NCBI GenBank assembly: GCA_016704325.1
Contig: JADJAG010000005.1
Span: 372,001 to 436,000, forward strand
DNA: 64,000 nt
Origin: Chitinophagaceae bacterium
Lineage (GTDB): Bacteria; Bacteroidota; Bacteroidia; Chitinophagales; UBA10324
Reading direction: 5' to 3'
Positions 1 to 8,299 of the stretch are shown in pieces. The translations under genes were made by a program, and so were the position numbers. The notes below the pieces were generated by a model, which had not been told where the DNA came from, made no database searches, and saw nothing but the letters and a program-made list of their open reading frames with translations. Position 1 is the stretch's first letter, and every line of letters begins with the position of its first letter.

Positions 1-803
1 ATTGAAACCTTTACAGGAATTTCGGGTAAATACAACATTTCACATACTGCCATTTTCATCAATATGAAATCAAGCATGGCGAGGCGTTCCTTGTCCCAGT
101 TTTCAAGGAATGGTCCTATTAACAAATCCAATTCAGTCTCATGATGAAGTGTATTTCTAAGCAGGTGAATCGCAAATTCTTTTTCTTCTTTGGTTTCTTT
201 TGAACGACTGATCAAAAATGATTTTTGATCCGGGCCAATCATTTCAAAAAAATTCATAACAGAATGATAGATGGCATCTTTGTCATCGAGCCAGCCGGGG
301 AAAACATCTTCTATATGTTGTTGAAAGTTGTCATTTGGATAAAGTATTTTCTTATAGAGAAATGCAATCATTTCTTTATCCTCAGGTAGCAAAGGATTTT
401 CTTTTTTTGAATAGTCCTGGTATTCAGGGGTTTTTTTTAGTGCCTGGAAAAACTGACGGAAGTAATCTTCATCAATACGGTTATCCAGTTTTTCTTTTCG
501 AATTTCATAGTACAATCTTTCATTTACTACCAGGTGTTGCATAATGGTGTTATGGAAGAGTTGTACAGACAGAAAGCGGTCTTCAGCCAATGGAATATGT
601 TTGCCCGCGCGGATCTGAACATCCTGAATCACAAATTCTGCAGTTTTTGCAAGTATATACAGGTTATACAGAAATGAACGGTAAAAGCTGTTGATGTTTT
701 CCATCATAGTCTTCTCCAGCCGCTCAAGGGTTTTCTCGTGATCATGTGTATGGGCATACACCGTTTGCATCACTTTAATACGAACATTTCTTCTGGAAAG
801 CAT
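1..803 (-). CDS. nusB: Transcription antitermination factor NusB (3' end cut by window)
   Basis: NusB binds boxA RNA with S10 (NusE) and takes part in antitermination of rRNA operons. The translation begins MLSRRNVRIKVMQTVYA, the usual start of the long Bacteroidota NusB, in which a roughly 150-residue helical extension precedes the NusB fold. The C-terminal NusB part is visible as LIGPFLENWDKERLAMLDF and MKMAVCEMLY. At least 267 codons are present; the family is usually about 310, so some 40 codons lie beyond base 1. The ATG at 801-803 is chosen because the family signature starts there. The next gene upstream on the same strand, leucine dehydrogenase, ends about 150 bp away. Identification is confident; only the end is missing. 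Confidence 0.9.
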   Translation of the reverse strand, partial: MLSRRNVRIKVMQTVYAHTHDHEKTLERLEKTMMENINSFYRSFLYNLYILAKTAEFVIQDVQIRAGKHIPLAEDRFLSVQLFHNTIMQHLVVNERLYYEIRKEKLDNRIDEDYFRQFFQALKKTPEYQDYSKKENPLLPEDKEMIAFLYKKILYPNDNFQQHIEDVFPGWLDDKDAIYHSVMNFFEMIGPDQKSFLISRSKETKEEKEFAIHLLRNTLHHETELDLLIGPFLENWDKERLAMLDFILMKMAVCEMLYLPEIPVKVS

Positions 804-954
804 TGTACTGATTTAGAACATTAAGTTAACTGAATGAAAGTTGCAGTTTCGGCAGGAATAGAATTAACGATACAGGATTTGATACTTAAATGCAATGCAT
901 GAACTGCCTTACCAGACACTAGATCATGTGGAATGTAAAAATTCCCTGACTGTC

Positions 955-2061
955 TTATCTTTTAGCGTTCAGCTGTGCAATACTCCTGATGCGTGCTTCT
1001 GCCATTTCATTAGCCGCTTTGTGTGTTGGTACTTTCTTTTCGTGAGAGAGTTTAAATATGCTGAGTGTGCGCTGATAGATTTTCTCAGTTTCCGTTTTCA
1101 CACGTTCCCTGTTATATACTTCCAGTTCCATACCCACATTGATCAATCCACCGGCATTAATCACAAAATCAGGGGCATATAAAATTCCTTTTTCGAGCAA
1201 CATTTGTCCGTGTATCTCTTCATCTGCAAGTTGATTATTGGCGGCACCGGCGATAATCGCGCATTTCAACAGTTCAATGTTTTCACTATTTACCGTTGCA
1301 CCCAAAGCACATGGTGCATAGATATCCATGTCTGCCGAATAAGTATCTTCCGTTTTGATCACGGTTACTTTAAACCGTTTACTGATTTCAGCAAGCCGAT
1401 CTTCGAAAATATCTGTGACCATAATTTCTGCTCCCTCCTTATCCAGGAAAGCTACCAGGTGTTCACCTACATGGCCAATGCCCTGCACCATTACCTTCTT
1501 GCCTTTCAAAGAATCATTACCGTATGCTTTATTGGCCGCAGCTTTCATTCCCATATAAACGCCAAGTGCTGTGAATGGCGAGGGGTCTCCGCCGCCACCC
1601 AGGTATTCCGGTAATCCTGTCACATATTTGGTTTCCCTTGAAATCCATTCCATATCATCTTTCGAAGTTCCGACATCTTCGGCGGTGATATACTTTCCGC
1701 TCAGGCTTTGCACAAATTTCCCATAACGGCGAAAAAGCGCTTCCGTCTTATCCGTTCTTGAATTGCCTATGATGACGGCCTTCCCTCCTCCCAGGTGTAA
1801 ACCTGTTATGGCGGCTTTATAGGTCATTCCGCGAGATAACCTAAGCGCATCGGTCACTGCTTCCCTGTCATTGGAATAATTCCAGAAACGCGTACCACCC
1901 AGTGCGGGACCTAGTACGGTATTATGCACGGCGATGATAGATTTCAATCCTGATGCGCGATCATGGCAAAAGACCACTTGCTCATGGTCCATGGAGGTCA
2001 TTTGACTAAAAACAGTGAATGATTCTGAAACTTCAGGGGTAACGTTAGCAGCAATTGCCAT
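955..2061 (-). CDS. ldh: Leucine dehydrogenase (Glu/Leu/Phe/Val dehydrogenase family)
   Basis: This enzyme reversibly deaminates leucine and other branched-chain amino acids with NAD+ to give 2-oxo acids, in the cytoplasm. The 368-residue length fits leucine dehydrogenases. The N-terminal substrate domain has GPALGGTRFWNY, substrate-contacting K82 (TYKAA) and the glycine-rich LGGGKAV with catalytic K94. The Rossmann domain shows VQGIGHVGEHL, followed by APCALGATVN and INAGGLINV, all typical of the leucine/phenylalanine subgroup. The start is the ATG at 2059-2061; no other in-frame ATG gives a better N-terminus. The gene stands alone on the minus strand, divergent from the ABC exporter. Leucine rather than valine or phenylalanine is the best guess for the substrate. 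Confidence 0.9.
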   Translation of the reverse strand: MAIAANVTPEVSESFTVFSQMTSMDHEQVVFCHDRASGLKSIIAVHNTVLGPALGGTRFWNYSNDREAVTDALRLSRGMTYKAAITGLHLGGGKAVIIGNSRTDKTEALFRRYGKFVQSLSGKYITAEDVGTSKDDMEWISRETKYVTGLPEYLGGGGDPSPFTALGVYMGMKAAANKAYGNDSLKGKKVMVQGIGHVGEHLVAFLDKEGAEIMVTDIFEDRLAEISKRFKVTVIKTEDTYSADMDIYAPCALGATVNSENIELLKCAIIAGAANNQLADEEIHGQMLLEKGILYAPDFVINAGGLINVGMELEVYNRERVKTETEKIYQRTLSIFKLSHEKKVPTHKAANEMAEARIRSIAQLNAKR

Positions 2062-2235
2062 TAAGAATGTTTTTTAATTAACAGATGAAACAAGCAAGAT
2101 CAGCACCATTAATTTGAAATCAATACCACTACATTTGTCGAGAAATTGATTTCAAGAGAATAGGTGGTTGAGAAGGCCTCAAAGGTATATTTATTTTTTT
2201 GAGGAGACAACGCTGCTAACAGATAGCCTTCAGGT

Positions 2236-4041
2236 ATGAATTATCTACGATCGCTCAATAAACATATCTATAAATACCGGTTTCGGTTGATCATGGGGAT
2301 ATTGTTTATTGCCTGTTCTAACCTGTTTGGTGTATATGCACCGCAGGTAGTCCGACATGCTGTCGATTTGATCAGCGGCCAAATTGCCTATCATCAGCTT
2401 TATTCCGGTACCGGTCTTTTTGATGTTTTCATGAAACAGTTTGGTACAGCCATCCTTTTCTTTGGATTGCTAGTGGTAATGTTAGCGATACTAAGAGGTG
2501 TGTTTTTATTTTTTATGCGGCAAACAATTATAGTAATGTCGAGACTGATTGAATACGATCAAAAGAATGAGATTTTTGAGCATTATCAACGCCTTCACCT
2601 CGATTTCTATAAGCGAAATAATACTGGAGATCTGATGTCGAGGATCACAGAGGACGTCTCTAGGGTTAGGATGTATACGGGCCCAGCTATAATGTATTCC
2701 ATCAACCTGCTCGTACTGTTTTTCATGGTTATCTATACCATGGTTCGTGTAAATTTTGAATTGACACTTTACACAGTTGCACCACTGCCGGTACTTGGAT
2801 ACCTGATCTATTATGTAAATGGTATCATTCAACGTAAAAGCGAAGCTATTCAGCAACAATTATCTTTTTTGACCACTATCTCGCAGGAATCATTCTCAGG
2901 AATACGTGTAGTAAAATCTTATGTGCAGGAGAAGTTCATGCATCAGTATTTCCAAAAAGAATGTGAACACTATAAAACGAATAACCTTGCACTTGCAAAG
3001 GTAGAGGCTGTTTACTTCCCTGTTATATTTCTGTTGGTTGGGTTCAGTACTATACTTACTATTTTTATTGGCGGGGCACAAGTTATTCAAGGGAAGATAT
3101 CTGCCGGTAATATTGCTGAGTTTGTTATTTATATAAACATGCTCACGTGGCCGATCGCGTCTGTAGGTTGGGTGATGGCACTTGTTCAGCGGGCAGCTGC
3201 CTCCCAAAAGAGAATAGATGAATTTCTGAATGTAAAGCCGGATATCACTTCTGCTTCTTCAGCATCTATAGTAGTAGCCGGTGAGATCGAATTCAAAAAG
3301 GTGTCTTTCACCTATCCAAGTACCGGAATAAAGGCTTTAAAGCAAATTTCCTTTATCGTGAAAAAAGGCCATAGGATGGCAGTGATTGGAAGGACCGGCT
3401 CAGGGAAATCTACTCTTGGGCAATTGCTGGTAAGGATGTATGATCCGGATGAAGGTGAAATACTTATTGATGGTGTAAATATTAAGTCTTTAAACCTACC
3501 TGCATTGCGCAGGCAGGTTGGTTATGTTTCCCAGGATGTATTTCTGTTTTCAGATACGGTTTTTAACAATATCGGATTTGGAATGAATGCATCCGAGATG
3601 GATGCAGAAAGTGTGAAAACAGCAGCAACTTATGCTGTAGTTCACCAAGATGTACTGCAACTTCCGGAACAGTATGAAACAGTAGTTGGTGAAAGGGGAA
3701 TAACACTGTCGGGCGGCCAAAAGCAGCGTATTTCAATTGCCCGGGCTTTGATCAAAGAGCCTCAGATACTGGTCTTTGATGATTGTCTCTCTGCTGTGGA
3801 TGCGCAAACAGAAAAGAATATTCTCGGCTATCTGAACGATTTTCTCCAAAACAGAACAACCATCATCATCACACACCGTATATTTTCGTTGTTTAATTTC
3901 GATCAGATCATTGTGATTGACGATGGCCAGATCATTGAACAGGGCAATCACCAATCATTGATGAAGCGCCGGGGTGCTTATTTTGACCTCTTTGAAAAAC
4001 AACAGTCTGAGGAAAGAAAGGCAACTGCCCCCGTTGAATAA
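2236..4041 (+). CDS. ABC exporter, fused permease and ATPase (MsbA/MdlB/YheI-like)
   Basis: A half-size ABC exporter with an N-terminal six-helix domain (about residues 15-310) and a C-terminal ATPase, acting in the inner membrane. Walker A is GRTGSGKS at 385-392, the signature LSGGQ at 491-495, and the switch His is in ITHR. The Walker B region reads VFDDCLSAVD with D515-D516, so Asp replaces the usual catalytic Glu. DDxLSAVD is typical of the degenerate site of heterodimeric exporters (MdlAB, BmrCD, TM287/288 types), and a partner half-transporter may therefore be encoded elsewhere; none is adjacent. The export substrate (lipid, drug or peptide) cannot be told from the sequence. The ATG at 2236 gives MNYLRSLNKHIYKYR, a normal N-terminus. 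Confidence 0.88.
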   Translation: MNYLRSLNKHIYKYRFRLIMGILFIACSNLFGVYAPQVVRHAVDLISGQIAYHQLYSGTGLFDVFMKQFGTAILFFGLLVVMLAILRGVFLFFMRQTIIVMSRLIEYDQKNEIFEHYQRLHLDFYKRNNTGDLMSRITEDVSRVRMYTGPAIMYSINLLVLFFMVIYTMVRVNFELTLYTVAPLPVLGYLIYYVNGIIQRKSEAIQQQLSFLTTISQESFSGIRVVKSYVQEKFMHQYFQKECEHYKTNNLALAKVEAVYFPVIFLLVGFSTILTIFIGGAQVIQGKISAGNIAEFVIYINMLTWPIASVGWVMALVQRAAASQKRIDEFLNVKPDITSASSASIVVAGEIEFKKVSFTYPSTGIKALKQISFIVKKGHRMAVIGRTGSGKSTLGQLLVRMYDPDEGEILIDGVNIKSLNLPALRRQVGYVSQDVFLFSDTVFNNIGFGMNASEMDAESVKTAATYAVVHQDVLQLPEQYETVVGERGITLSGGQKQRISIARALIKEPQILVFDDCLSAVDAQTEKNILGYLNDFLQNRTTIIITHRIFSLFNFDQIIVIDDGQIIEQGNHQSLMKRRGAYFDLFEKQQSEERKATAPVE

Positions 4042-4142
4042 TGTTCACCAGAACAAGTGTTGAAAATACAGACTGACTGCTGACAGATGTTAGGCATCGC
4101 TCACGAAGCAAACAGCCTCTGAATTGACGCGCCCTAAAAGAT

Positions 4143-4174
4143 TTTGAATTTAGAATGGGAAAACAATATATTTG
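4143..4174 (+). promoter_or_regulatory. Bacteroidota-type promoter for the PUR-family gene
   Basis: TTTG at 4143-4146 is followed after 20 bases by TATATTTG at 4167-4174. This matches the Bacteroidota primary sigma factor consensus TTTG-N19-21-TAnnTTTG exactly. It predicts a transcription start near 4180, about 23 bases before the GTG start at 4203. Confidence 0.65.
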
Positions 4175-4202
4175 CGAAGCTTAGAAACTAAATATATCAA
4201 CT

Positions 4203-4688
4203 GTGGAGGAAAAAAAAGGGAATTTCAAATCAGATTCAGTTTATTCAAAGAAACTCAGGGCGGGCAAAAGAAGGACCTATTTCTTCGATGTAAAGTCAAC
4301 CAAAGCCAATGACTATTTTTTGACTATTACAGAAAGCAAGAAAAGGCAGGATGACAGTTATGAGCGGTTTAAGATTTTCTTGTACAAAGAAGATTTTAAT
4401 AAATTTCTGGAGTCGCTCACAGAAACAATTGACCATGTGAAGACTGAGTTGATGCCTCAATATGATTTCGATGAGTTTGCCAAACGTCAGGCAGAGTATG
4501 AAAGAAATCGCGAGAATAACAGGTTGGAAGGGGAAGGAGAGTCTGAGCTAAGAGATCTTTCAGTTTCTCCGGAGAGTGAAGTAAAATCCGGCAGTACTGA
4601 AATTGCTCCTGATATTTCTACACCAAAGGTAACACCACCACCTCCTCCACCTGCTGAGCATGTTGATGATGAAGATTTGAAGTGGTAA
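4203..4688 (+). CDS. PUR family (DUF3276) DNA/RNA-binding protein
   Basis: A 161-residue protein whose first 100 residues (YSKKLRAGKRRTYFFDV, then DYFLTITESKKR and RFKIFLYKEDFNKFLESL) match the bacterial PUR repeat, a Whirly-like fold that binds single-stranded nucleic acids. It is well conserved in Bacteroidota and cytoplasmic; its cellular role is poorly known. The tail (about 105-161) is acidic, ends with a run of prolines and a DDEDLKW terminus, and is probably disordered. The start is GTG at 4203, placed about 30 bases downstream of a canonical promoter; there is no upstream in-frame ATG. A stem-loop terminator follows at 4717-4743. Family assignment is confident, function is not. Confidence 0.85.
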   Translation: MEEKKGNFKSDSVYSKKLRAGKRRTYFFDVKSTKANDYFLTITESKKRQDDSYERFKIFLYKEDFNKFLESLTETIDHVKTELMPQYDFDEFAKRQAEYERNRENNRLEGEGESELRDLSVSPESEVKSGSTEIAPDISTPKVTPPPPPPAEHVDDEDLKW

Positions 4689-4716
4689 GCATTAGTTTTG
4701 AAATGTTATACAAAAA

Positions 4717-4743
4717 CTCTCCGGCAGGGGAGTTTTTTTTTGC
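4717..4743 (+). terminator. Rho-independent terminator of the PUR-family gene
   Basis: An 8-bp stem, AACTCTCC with GGGGAGTT (one G-U pair), around a GGCA tetraloop, is followed by a run of T. It lies about 30 bases after the stop codon at 4688. Confidence 0.8.
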
Positions 4744-4751
4744 AAGGCACT

Positions 4752-4783
4752 AAAAATTGAATGGCTCAAACAAGCAATTCAAT
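4752..4783 (-). terminator. Probable terminator of the hypA-hypB operon
   Basis: ATTGAATGGC at 4756-4765 pairs with GCAATTCAAT at 4774-4783 with one mismatch. Read on the minus strand the stem is followed by TTTTTA. It lies about 100 bases beyond the hypB stop. Confidence 0.5.
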
Positions 4784-4880
4784 CGGAGGAATAATCAATT
4801 AACGAATACTTGAAGTACAGGGTTATCAGTAACTTCAATTATAGAAATATTATGCCCTTATTGCCTCCTGGAAGCTCAAT

Positions 4881-5738
4881 TTACAGAATGGCATGCATGT
4901 TATCAGTTACCATATTTACAGTGTTACCGGAAGACCGGTTGGCCAGATAAGTATTGTTATCTTGTATTGTGGTGTGATAGTTTGCCGGTGAGCGTAACCA
5001 TGTTAACCAATCAGTCAAACCGGTTCCTGTGGTAGCAGATAGTTCGATAAATTTAATTGCAGGGTTCACTTTTCTCGCATACACTTTGCAGGATTCCATG
5101 TCGAAATTTACATAGGGCAGCAGGTCTGTTTTGTTGATGATGCAAAGATCAGCACTTTGAAACATGTCGGGGTATTTTGCAGGCTTATCATCACCTTCCG
5201 TTACACTGATAACTATTACCCTTTTATTTTCTCCAAGGTCGAACATGGCAGGACAAACAAGGTTGCCAACGTTTTCAATAAAGAGAATGGAGTTATTGAC
5301 AGGTTCCAGAATTTTAAGACTGTTGTAAATCATCTCTGCATCCAGGTGACAACCTTTGCCAGTGTTTATCTGTACAACCGGAGTGTTTGTTTTTTTTATC
5401 CGATCGGCATCGTTTGTTGTCTGTTGATCTCCTTCAATTACAGCACAGGCCACAGTGCCATTCAATGCCTGCAACGTTTTTTCGAGGAGTGTGGTTTTGC
5501 CTGAACCGGGTGCACTTACCAGGTTAAGCACAAACATATTCCTGGCTTCAAAAAAACCTTTCAACCGTTCGGCAAGGCGATTGTTTTTTTCAAGGATATC
5601 GCGTTCCACTTCCACGATTGTTTTTTGTTTTGGAAAGTGTTCATGAACGGGTTGCCGCTGATTTGCCAAGTGCAATTGACTTACATCCGGTCTTTCAAAA
5701 TGAACAGTACCTGTTCCACAGCCGCAAGTAGCACACAT
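4881..5738 (-). CDS. hypB: Hydrogenase nickel incorporation GTPase HypB
   Basis: HypB is the SIMIBI-class GTPase that, with HypA, delivers nickel to the precursor of the [NiFe]-hydrogenase large subunit. The protein is 285 residues, normal for the family. The N-terminus, MCATCGCG, carries the high-affinity metal motif CxxCGC (C2, C5, C7). There is no long His-rich nickel-storage stretch. The P-loop is APGSGKTT at 76-83, the second metal site is C130-H131 (GKGCHLDA), and the base-specificity motif is NKTDLLPY. It follows hypA after 17 bases and is divergent from the hox genes it most likely serves. Nickel delivery to HoxH is the inferred role; hypC, hypD, hypE and hypF are not in this window. 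Confidence 0.95.
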   Translation of the reverse strand: MCATCGCGTGTVHFERPDVSQLHLANQRQPVHEHFPKQKTIVEVERDILEKNNRLAERLKGFFEARNMFVLNLVSAPGSGKTTLLEKTLQALNGTVACAVIEGDQQTTNDADRIKKTNTPVVQINTGKGCHLDAEMIYNSLKILEPVNNSILFIENVGNLVCPAMFDLGENKRVIVISVTEGDDKPAKYPDMFQSADLCIINKTDLLPYVNFDMESCKVYARKVNPAIKFIELSATTGTGLTDWLTWLRSPANYHTTIQDNNTYLANRSSGNTVNMVTDNMHAIL

Positions 5739-5755
5739 AAAGCTTCAATTTTGGT

Positions 5756-6097
5756 TTATGATAGAATCATTTGTTTTACTTTCAATTCCTGCCCGCTGAT
5801 AATGTCATTAAACACTTCACCGCAGAGCGGACATGGTTCATACAACTGGAATAACCTGAAGTGGTGTCCGCAGGTACCGCAAATTGATTTTCCCTCAACA
5901 CGGTGCATCTTTCTTTCAGCATGTTGCAAAATGGTAGCATGCACCACAGCACTCCAGGCAAAATCAAATGCATCGAAATCAATACCTGACAATTCCCCGA
6001 TTTCCAGATCAATCATTTCTACTTTTTGTGCATGGTGCTTCAGCACCTCATCATTTGCAATTTCAACGATGTTCATCACTATAGAAAGTTCATGCAT
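5756..6097 (-). CDS. hypA: Hydrogenase maturation nickel metallochaperone HypA
   Basis: HypA binds nickel through its N-terminal MHE motif and a structural zinc through four cysteines, and hands nickel on to the hydrogenase with HypB. The protein is 113 residues, the family length. It starts MHELSIVMNIVEIA, so the nickel-binding His2 is present. The zinc site is CGTCGHHF followed by CPLCGE, two CxxC pairs. The start is fixed by the MHE motif, which must be N-terminal. It lies 6 bases after the small HupE-like gene and 17 before hypB, so the three are very likely one transcript, divergent from hoxF. A HybF-like paralogue is the only alternative and would do the same job. Confidence 0.95.
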   Translation of the reverse strand: MHELSIVMNIVEIANDEVLKHHAQKVEMIDLEIGELSGIDFDAFDFAWSAVVHATILQHAERKMHRVEGKSICGTCGHHFRLFQLYEPCPLCGEVFNDIISGQELKVKQMILS

Positions 6098-6103
6098 GGG
6101 AGT

Positions 6104-6325
6104 TTATTGATTACACTTTTCTATGGATAATTTTGATCTCTTGCTCTTAGCCAACCACACCAAAGCTAATATCGCTAAAGAGATTCCTGAAACAAGCAAG
6201 TGGTCAACATGAGTAAGGGAATGGATGATGGTATACCCATCGCTTCCGTCCGCGCCATCATGGCCAGGGTGGGCCAAGAGCATGAGTGGGGAGTTTAATA
6301 AAAGCAGGATGAATATTTTTTTCAT
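6104..6325 (-). CDS. Small HupE-like membrane protein, first gene of the hyp operon
   Basis: A 73-residue protein, first of three genes with hypA and hypB. It has a signal-type N-terminus (MKKIFILLLLNSPLMLLA), then HPGHDG at the expected cleavage site, then HSLTHVDHLLVSG running into a single membrane segment (about residues 45-60) and a basic tail. HupE/UreJ nickel permeases have about 200 residues, begin their mature part with HPG and carry HPxxGxDHLLAM in the first helix. This protein resembles that first segment only. It may be a reduced HupE relative, a nickel-binding membrane peptide, or an unrelated small protein. Intact reading frame, tight spacing and conserved His/Asp positions argue that it is a real gene. 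Confidence 0.6.
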   Translation of the reverse strand: MKKIFILLLLNSPLMLLAHPGHDGADGSDGYTIIHSLTHVDHLLVSGISLAILALVWLAKSKRSKLSIEKCNQ

Positions 6326-6431
6326 GGGCTTTATTTTTTATGAAATCGTATTAAATCATGCACCATGCTTTTAATGCAGTATGCTTCTGAAATCCGGTTC
6401 AAAGATTTCGAATTCGGTTTTATTTTAAATG

Positions 6432-6443
6432 TGATATATATCA
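6432..6443. promoter_or_regulatory. FNR/CRP-type palindrome between hyp and hox operons
   Basis: TGATATATATCA is a perfect 12-bp palindrome with the TGAT-N4-ATCA core of FNR-family sites. It lies in the 204-bp divergent intergenic region, about 87 bases before hoxF and 106 before the HupE-like gene. No TAnnTTTG promoter element is visible in this region, which is what one would expect if transcription is activator-dependent. AT-rich palindromes also arise by chance. Confidence 0.4.
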
Positions 6444-6529
6444 GCCCTTCACATGATAGAATTCATCAATGAGCAGGTAATTATTACGCTGATTTGTTGT
6501 CATTTTCTGACCTTCTAATATAAACAGAT

Positions 6530-8293
6530 ATGCCGGAAATAATTAGTAAGAAATTTCAAGAACCGCCTCGGACACAAATGCTGAATAAGCTATGGCAATT
6601 TCAGCAGGAGAGGGGTTACATTGACGATGATGCGTTAAAGGGCTTAGCAACAGAGTTTGGTATTTCTGAAATAGAGGTAGAAGGAGTGATTTCCTTTTAT
6701 CATTTTTTTCACCGCAAGCCAACAGGAAAGTACACCATCTATCTCAACAACAGCATTGTTTCAGAAATAAAAGGATTTCAACGGATTATGGAAGCTTTTG
6801 AACGTGAAACAGGCGCTACGTTCGGAACGGTAGACCGTACCGGTACATTCGGGTTATTTCTTACACCTTGCATTGGCCTTAGCGACCAGGAACCTGCGGC
6901 ACTCATCAATTTTTATCCCTTTACCAATTTAAATGCAATAAAGGTTAAGGACATTATCTCACGCCTAAAGCAGGGGGTTTTGCCTGAATCAATTTGTGAT
7001 GCGCCCTCCGATAACATCAGGTATGTTCCTGCAGAGGATAAGAGTGTTTTCTTCAGAAAATATCAAACGGGACAGGCTTTAGGTAAAATGGAAAGTTTAG
7101 GTCCACAAGGTATCATTGAAGAGATTAAGAAGTCAGAACTGGCTGGACGAGGAGGTGCCTTTTATCCTACCTGGAAAAAATGGGAAGCCACGCGTCAGCA
7201 ACCGGCGTCTCAAAAATTTGTAGTATGTAATGCGGATGAGGGAGAGCCTGGCACTTTCAAAGACAGGGTGTTGATGAATTCTTATGCCGGTTCTATGATT
7301 GGCGGCATGATCATTTGTGGTTATGCCATTGGGGCAACGCAGGGCATCATTTACCTGAGAGGTGAATATTGGTGGCTGAAAAGTAAGATTGAAGCAGCAC
7401 TACAGGAGTTCAGGGTAATTGGTTTTTTGGGTAAGAATATCTGTGACATTAAAGGATTTGATTTTGATATCAGGATACAGATGGGCGCCGGATCATACGT
7501 ATGTGGAGAAGAAACGGCGTTGCTGGAATCGCTGGAAGGCAAGCGTGGAGAACCAAGAACAAAATGGTATTTCCCTGTTGAAAGAGGTTACCTGCAGTAT
7601 CCTACGGTAATCAATAATGTAGAAACATTTTGTGCTGCAGAGCGCATTATTGAAATGGGTGCCGATGCATTCCGGGAATCCGGTATTCCCGGTTCACCGG
7701 GAACAAAGTTGATCAGTGTTTCCGGCGATTGCAAATTGCCCGGCATTTACGAGATAGAATGGGGAATGACGGTGGCGGAATTACTGGAGTTGTGTGGCGC
7801 AGAAGACCCATACTATATACAGGTAAGCGGTCCTTCAGGAGAATGTATTACCGTGAAAGAAAAGTTTCGCAGGATATCTATGCTGGACCTGTTGGCGCGC
7901 AAGGATATTCGTTGCGGCGGGTCATTTATGATCTTCAATAAGCAGCGCGACATTGTAAAGATACTTCTGAATTTCTCTGCATTTTTTAAAGAGGAATCTT
8001 GCGGTATCTGTACGCCTTGCCGGGCAGGCAACTTTATTATTCAAAGAAAACTGGAACGTCTGCAGGATGGACTTTTTAATGAAGCTGACCTGCAGGAGTT
8101 GAAAAGTTGGGGAACCTTGATGAAAAACACGAGCAGGTGCGGTTTGGGTAAGACTGCTGCCAACAGCCTGATTTCAGCTATCGATAAATTTCACGACTAT
8201 TTTGTTGCCAGGTTCGACAAGGATTTTAATGGACTGAACCTGAAGTTTGACATGGCAGCAGCAACAGCAGATTATGAAAAATACAAATCCTGA
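6530..8293 (+). CDS. hoxF: NAD-reducing [NiFe] hydrogenase diaphorase subunit HoxF
   Basis: HoxF carries FMN and the NAD(H) site of the bidirectional hydrogenase, passing electrons between HoxU and NAD+. The protein has 587 residues. Residues 1-150 form a NuoE-like domain with only one of the four [2Fe-2S] cysteines (TPCIGLSDQEP), as in the soluble hydrogenase of Ralstonia. The NuoF-like domain has CNADEGEPGTFKDR and the [4Fe-4S] ligands C491, C494, C497 and C537. The FMN loop reads GRGGAFYPTWKKW at 206-218, where the family has GRGGAGFPTGLKW: F211 and W215 replace glycines. KPPFP is also changed to KWYFP at 345-349. hoxF starts the operon and is separated from the next gene by 6 bases. Function is confident; the altered loops are odd. 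Confidence 0.95.
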   Translation: MPEIISKKFQEPPRTQMLNKLWQFQQERGYIDDDALKGLATEFGISEIEVEGVISFYHFFHRKPTGKYTIYLNNSIVSEIKGFQRIMEAFERETGATFGTVDRTGTFGLFLTPCIGLSDQEPAALINFYPFTNLNAIKVKDIISRLKQGVLPESICDAPSDNIRYVPAEDKSVFFRKYQTGQALGKMESLGPQGIIEEIKKSELAGRGGAFYPTWKKWEATRQQPASQKFVVCNADEGEPGTFKDRVLMNSYAGSMIGGMIICGYAIGATQGIIYLRGEYWWLKSKIEAALQEFRVIGFLGKNICDIKGFDFDIRIQMGAGSYVCGEETALLESLEGKRGEPRTKWYFPVERGYLQYPTVINNVETFCAAERIIEMGADAFRESGIPGSPGTKLISVSGDCKLPGIYEIEWGMTVAELLELCGAEDPYYIQVSGPSGECITVKEKFRRISMLDLLARKDIRCGGSFMIFNKQRDIVKILLNFSAFFKEESCGICTPCRAGNFIIQRKLERLQDGLFNEADLQELKSWGTLMKNTSRCGLGKTAANSLISAIDKFHDYFVARFDKDFNGLNLKFDMAAATADYEKYKS

Positions 8294-8299
8294 TTCGTT

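Noticed and set aside
335..544. 69-codon plus-strand frame inside nusB
   Set aside because: It is antisense to a well-recognised protein and has no motif of its own.
1204..1614. 136-codon plus-strand frame inside leucine dehydrogenase
   Set aside because: It is an antisense shadow of the real gene; the translation has no conserved features.
6530..6980. Missing three of four [2Fe-2S] cysteines in the NuoE-like part of HoxF as a novelty
   Set aside because: The Ralstonia-type HoxF has the same TPCIGLSDQEP segment and the same loss, so it is a family trait.
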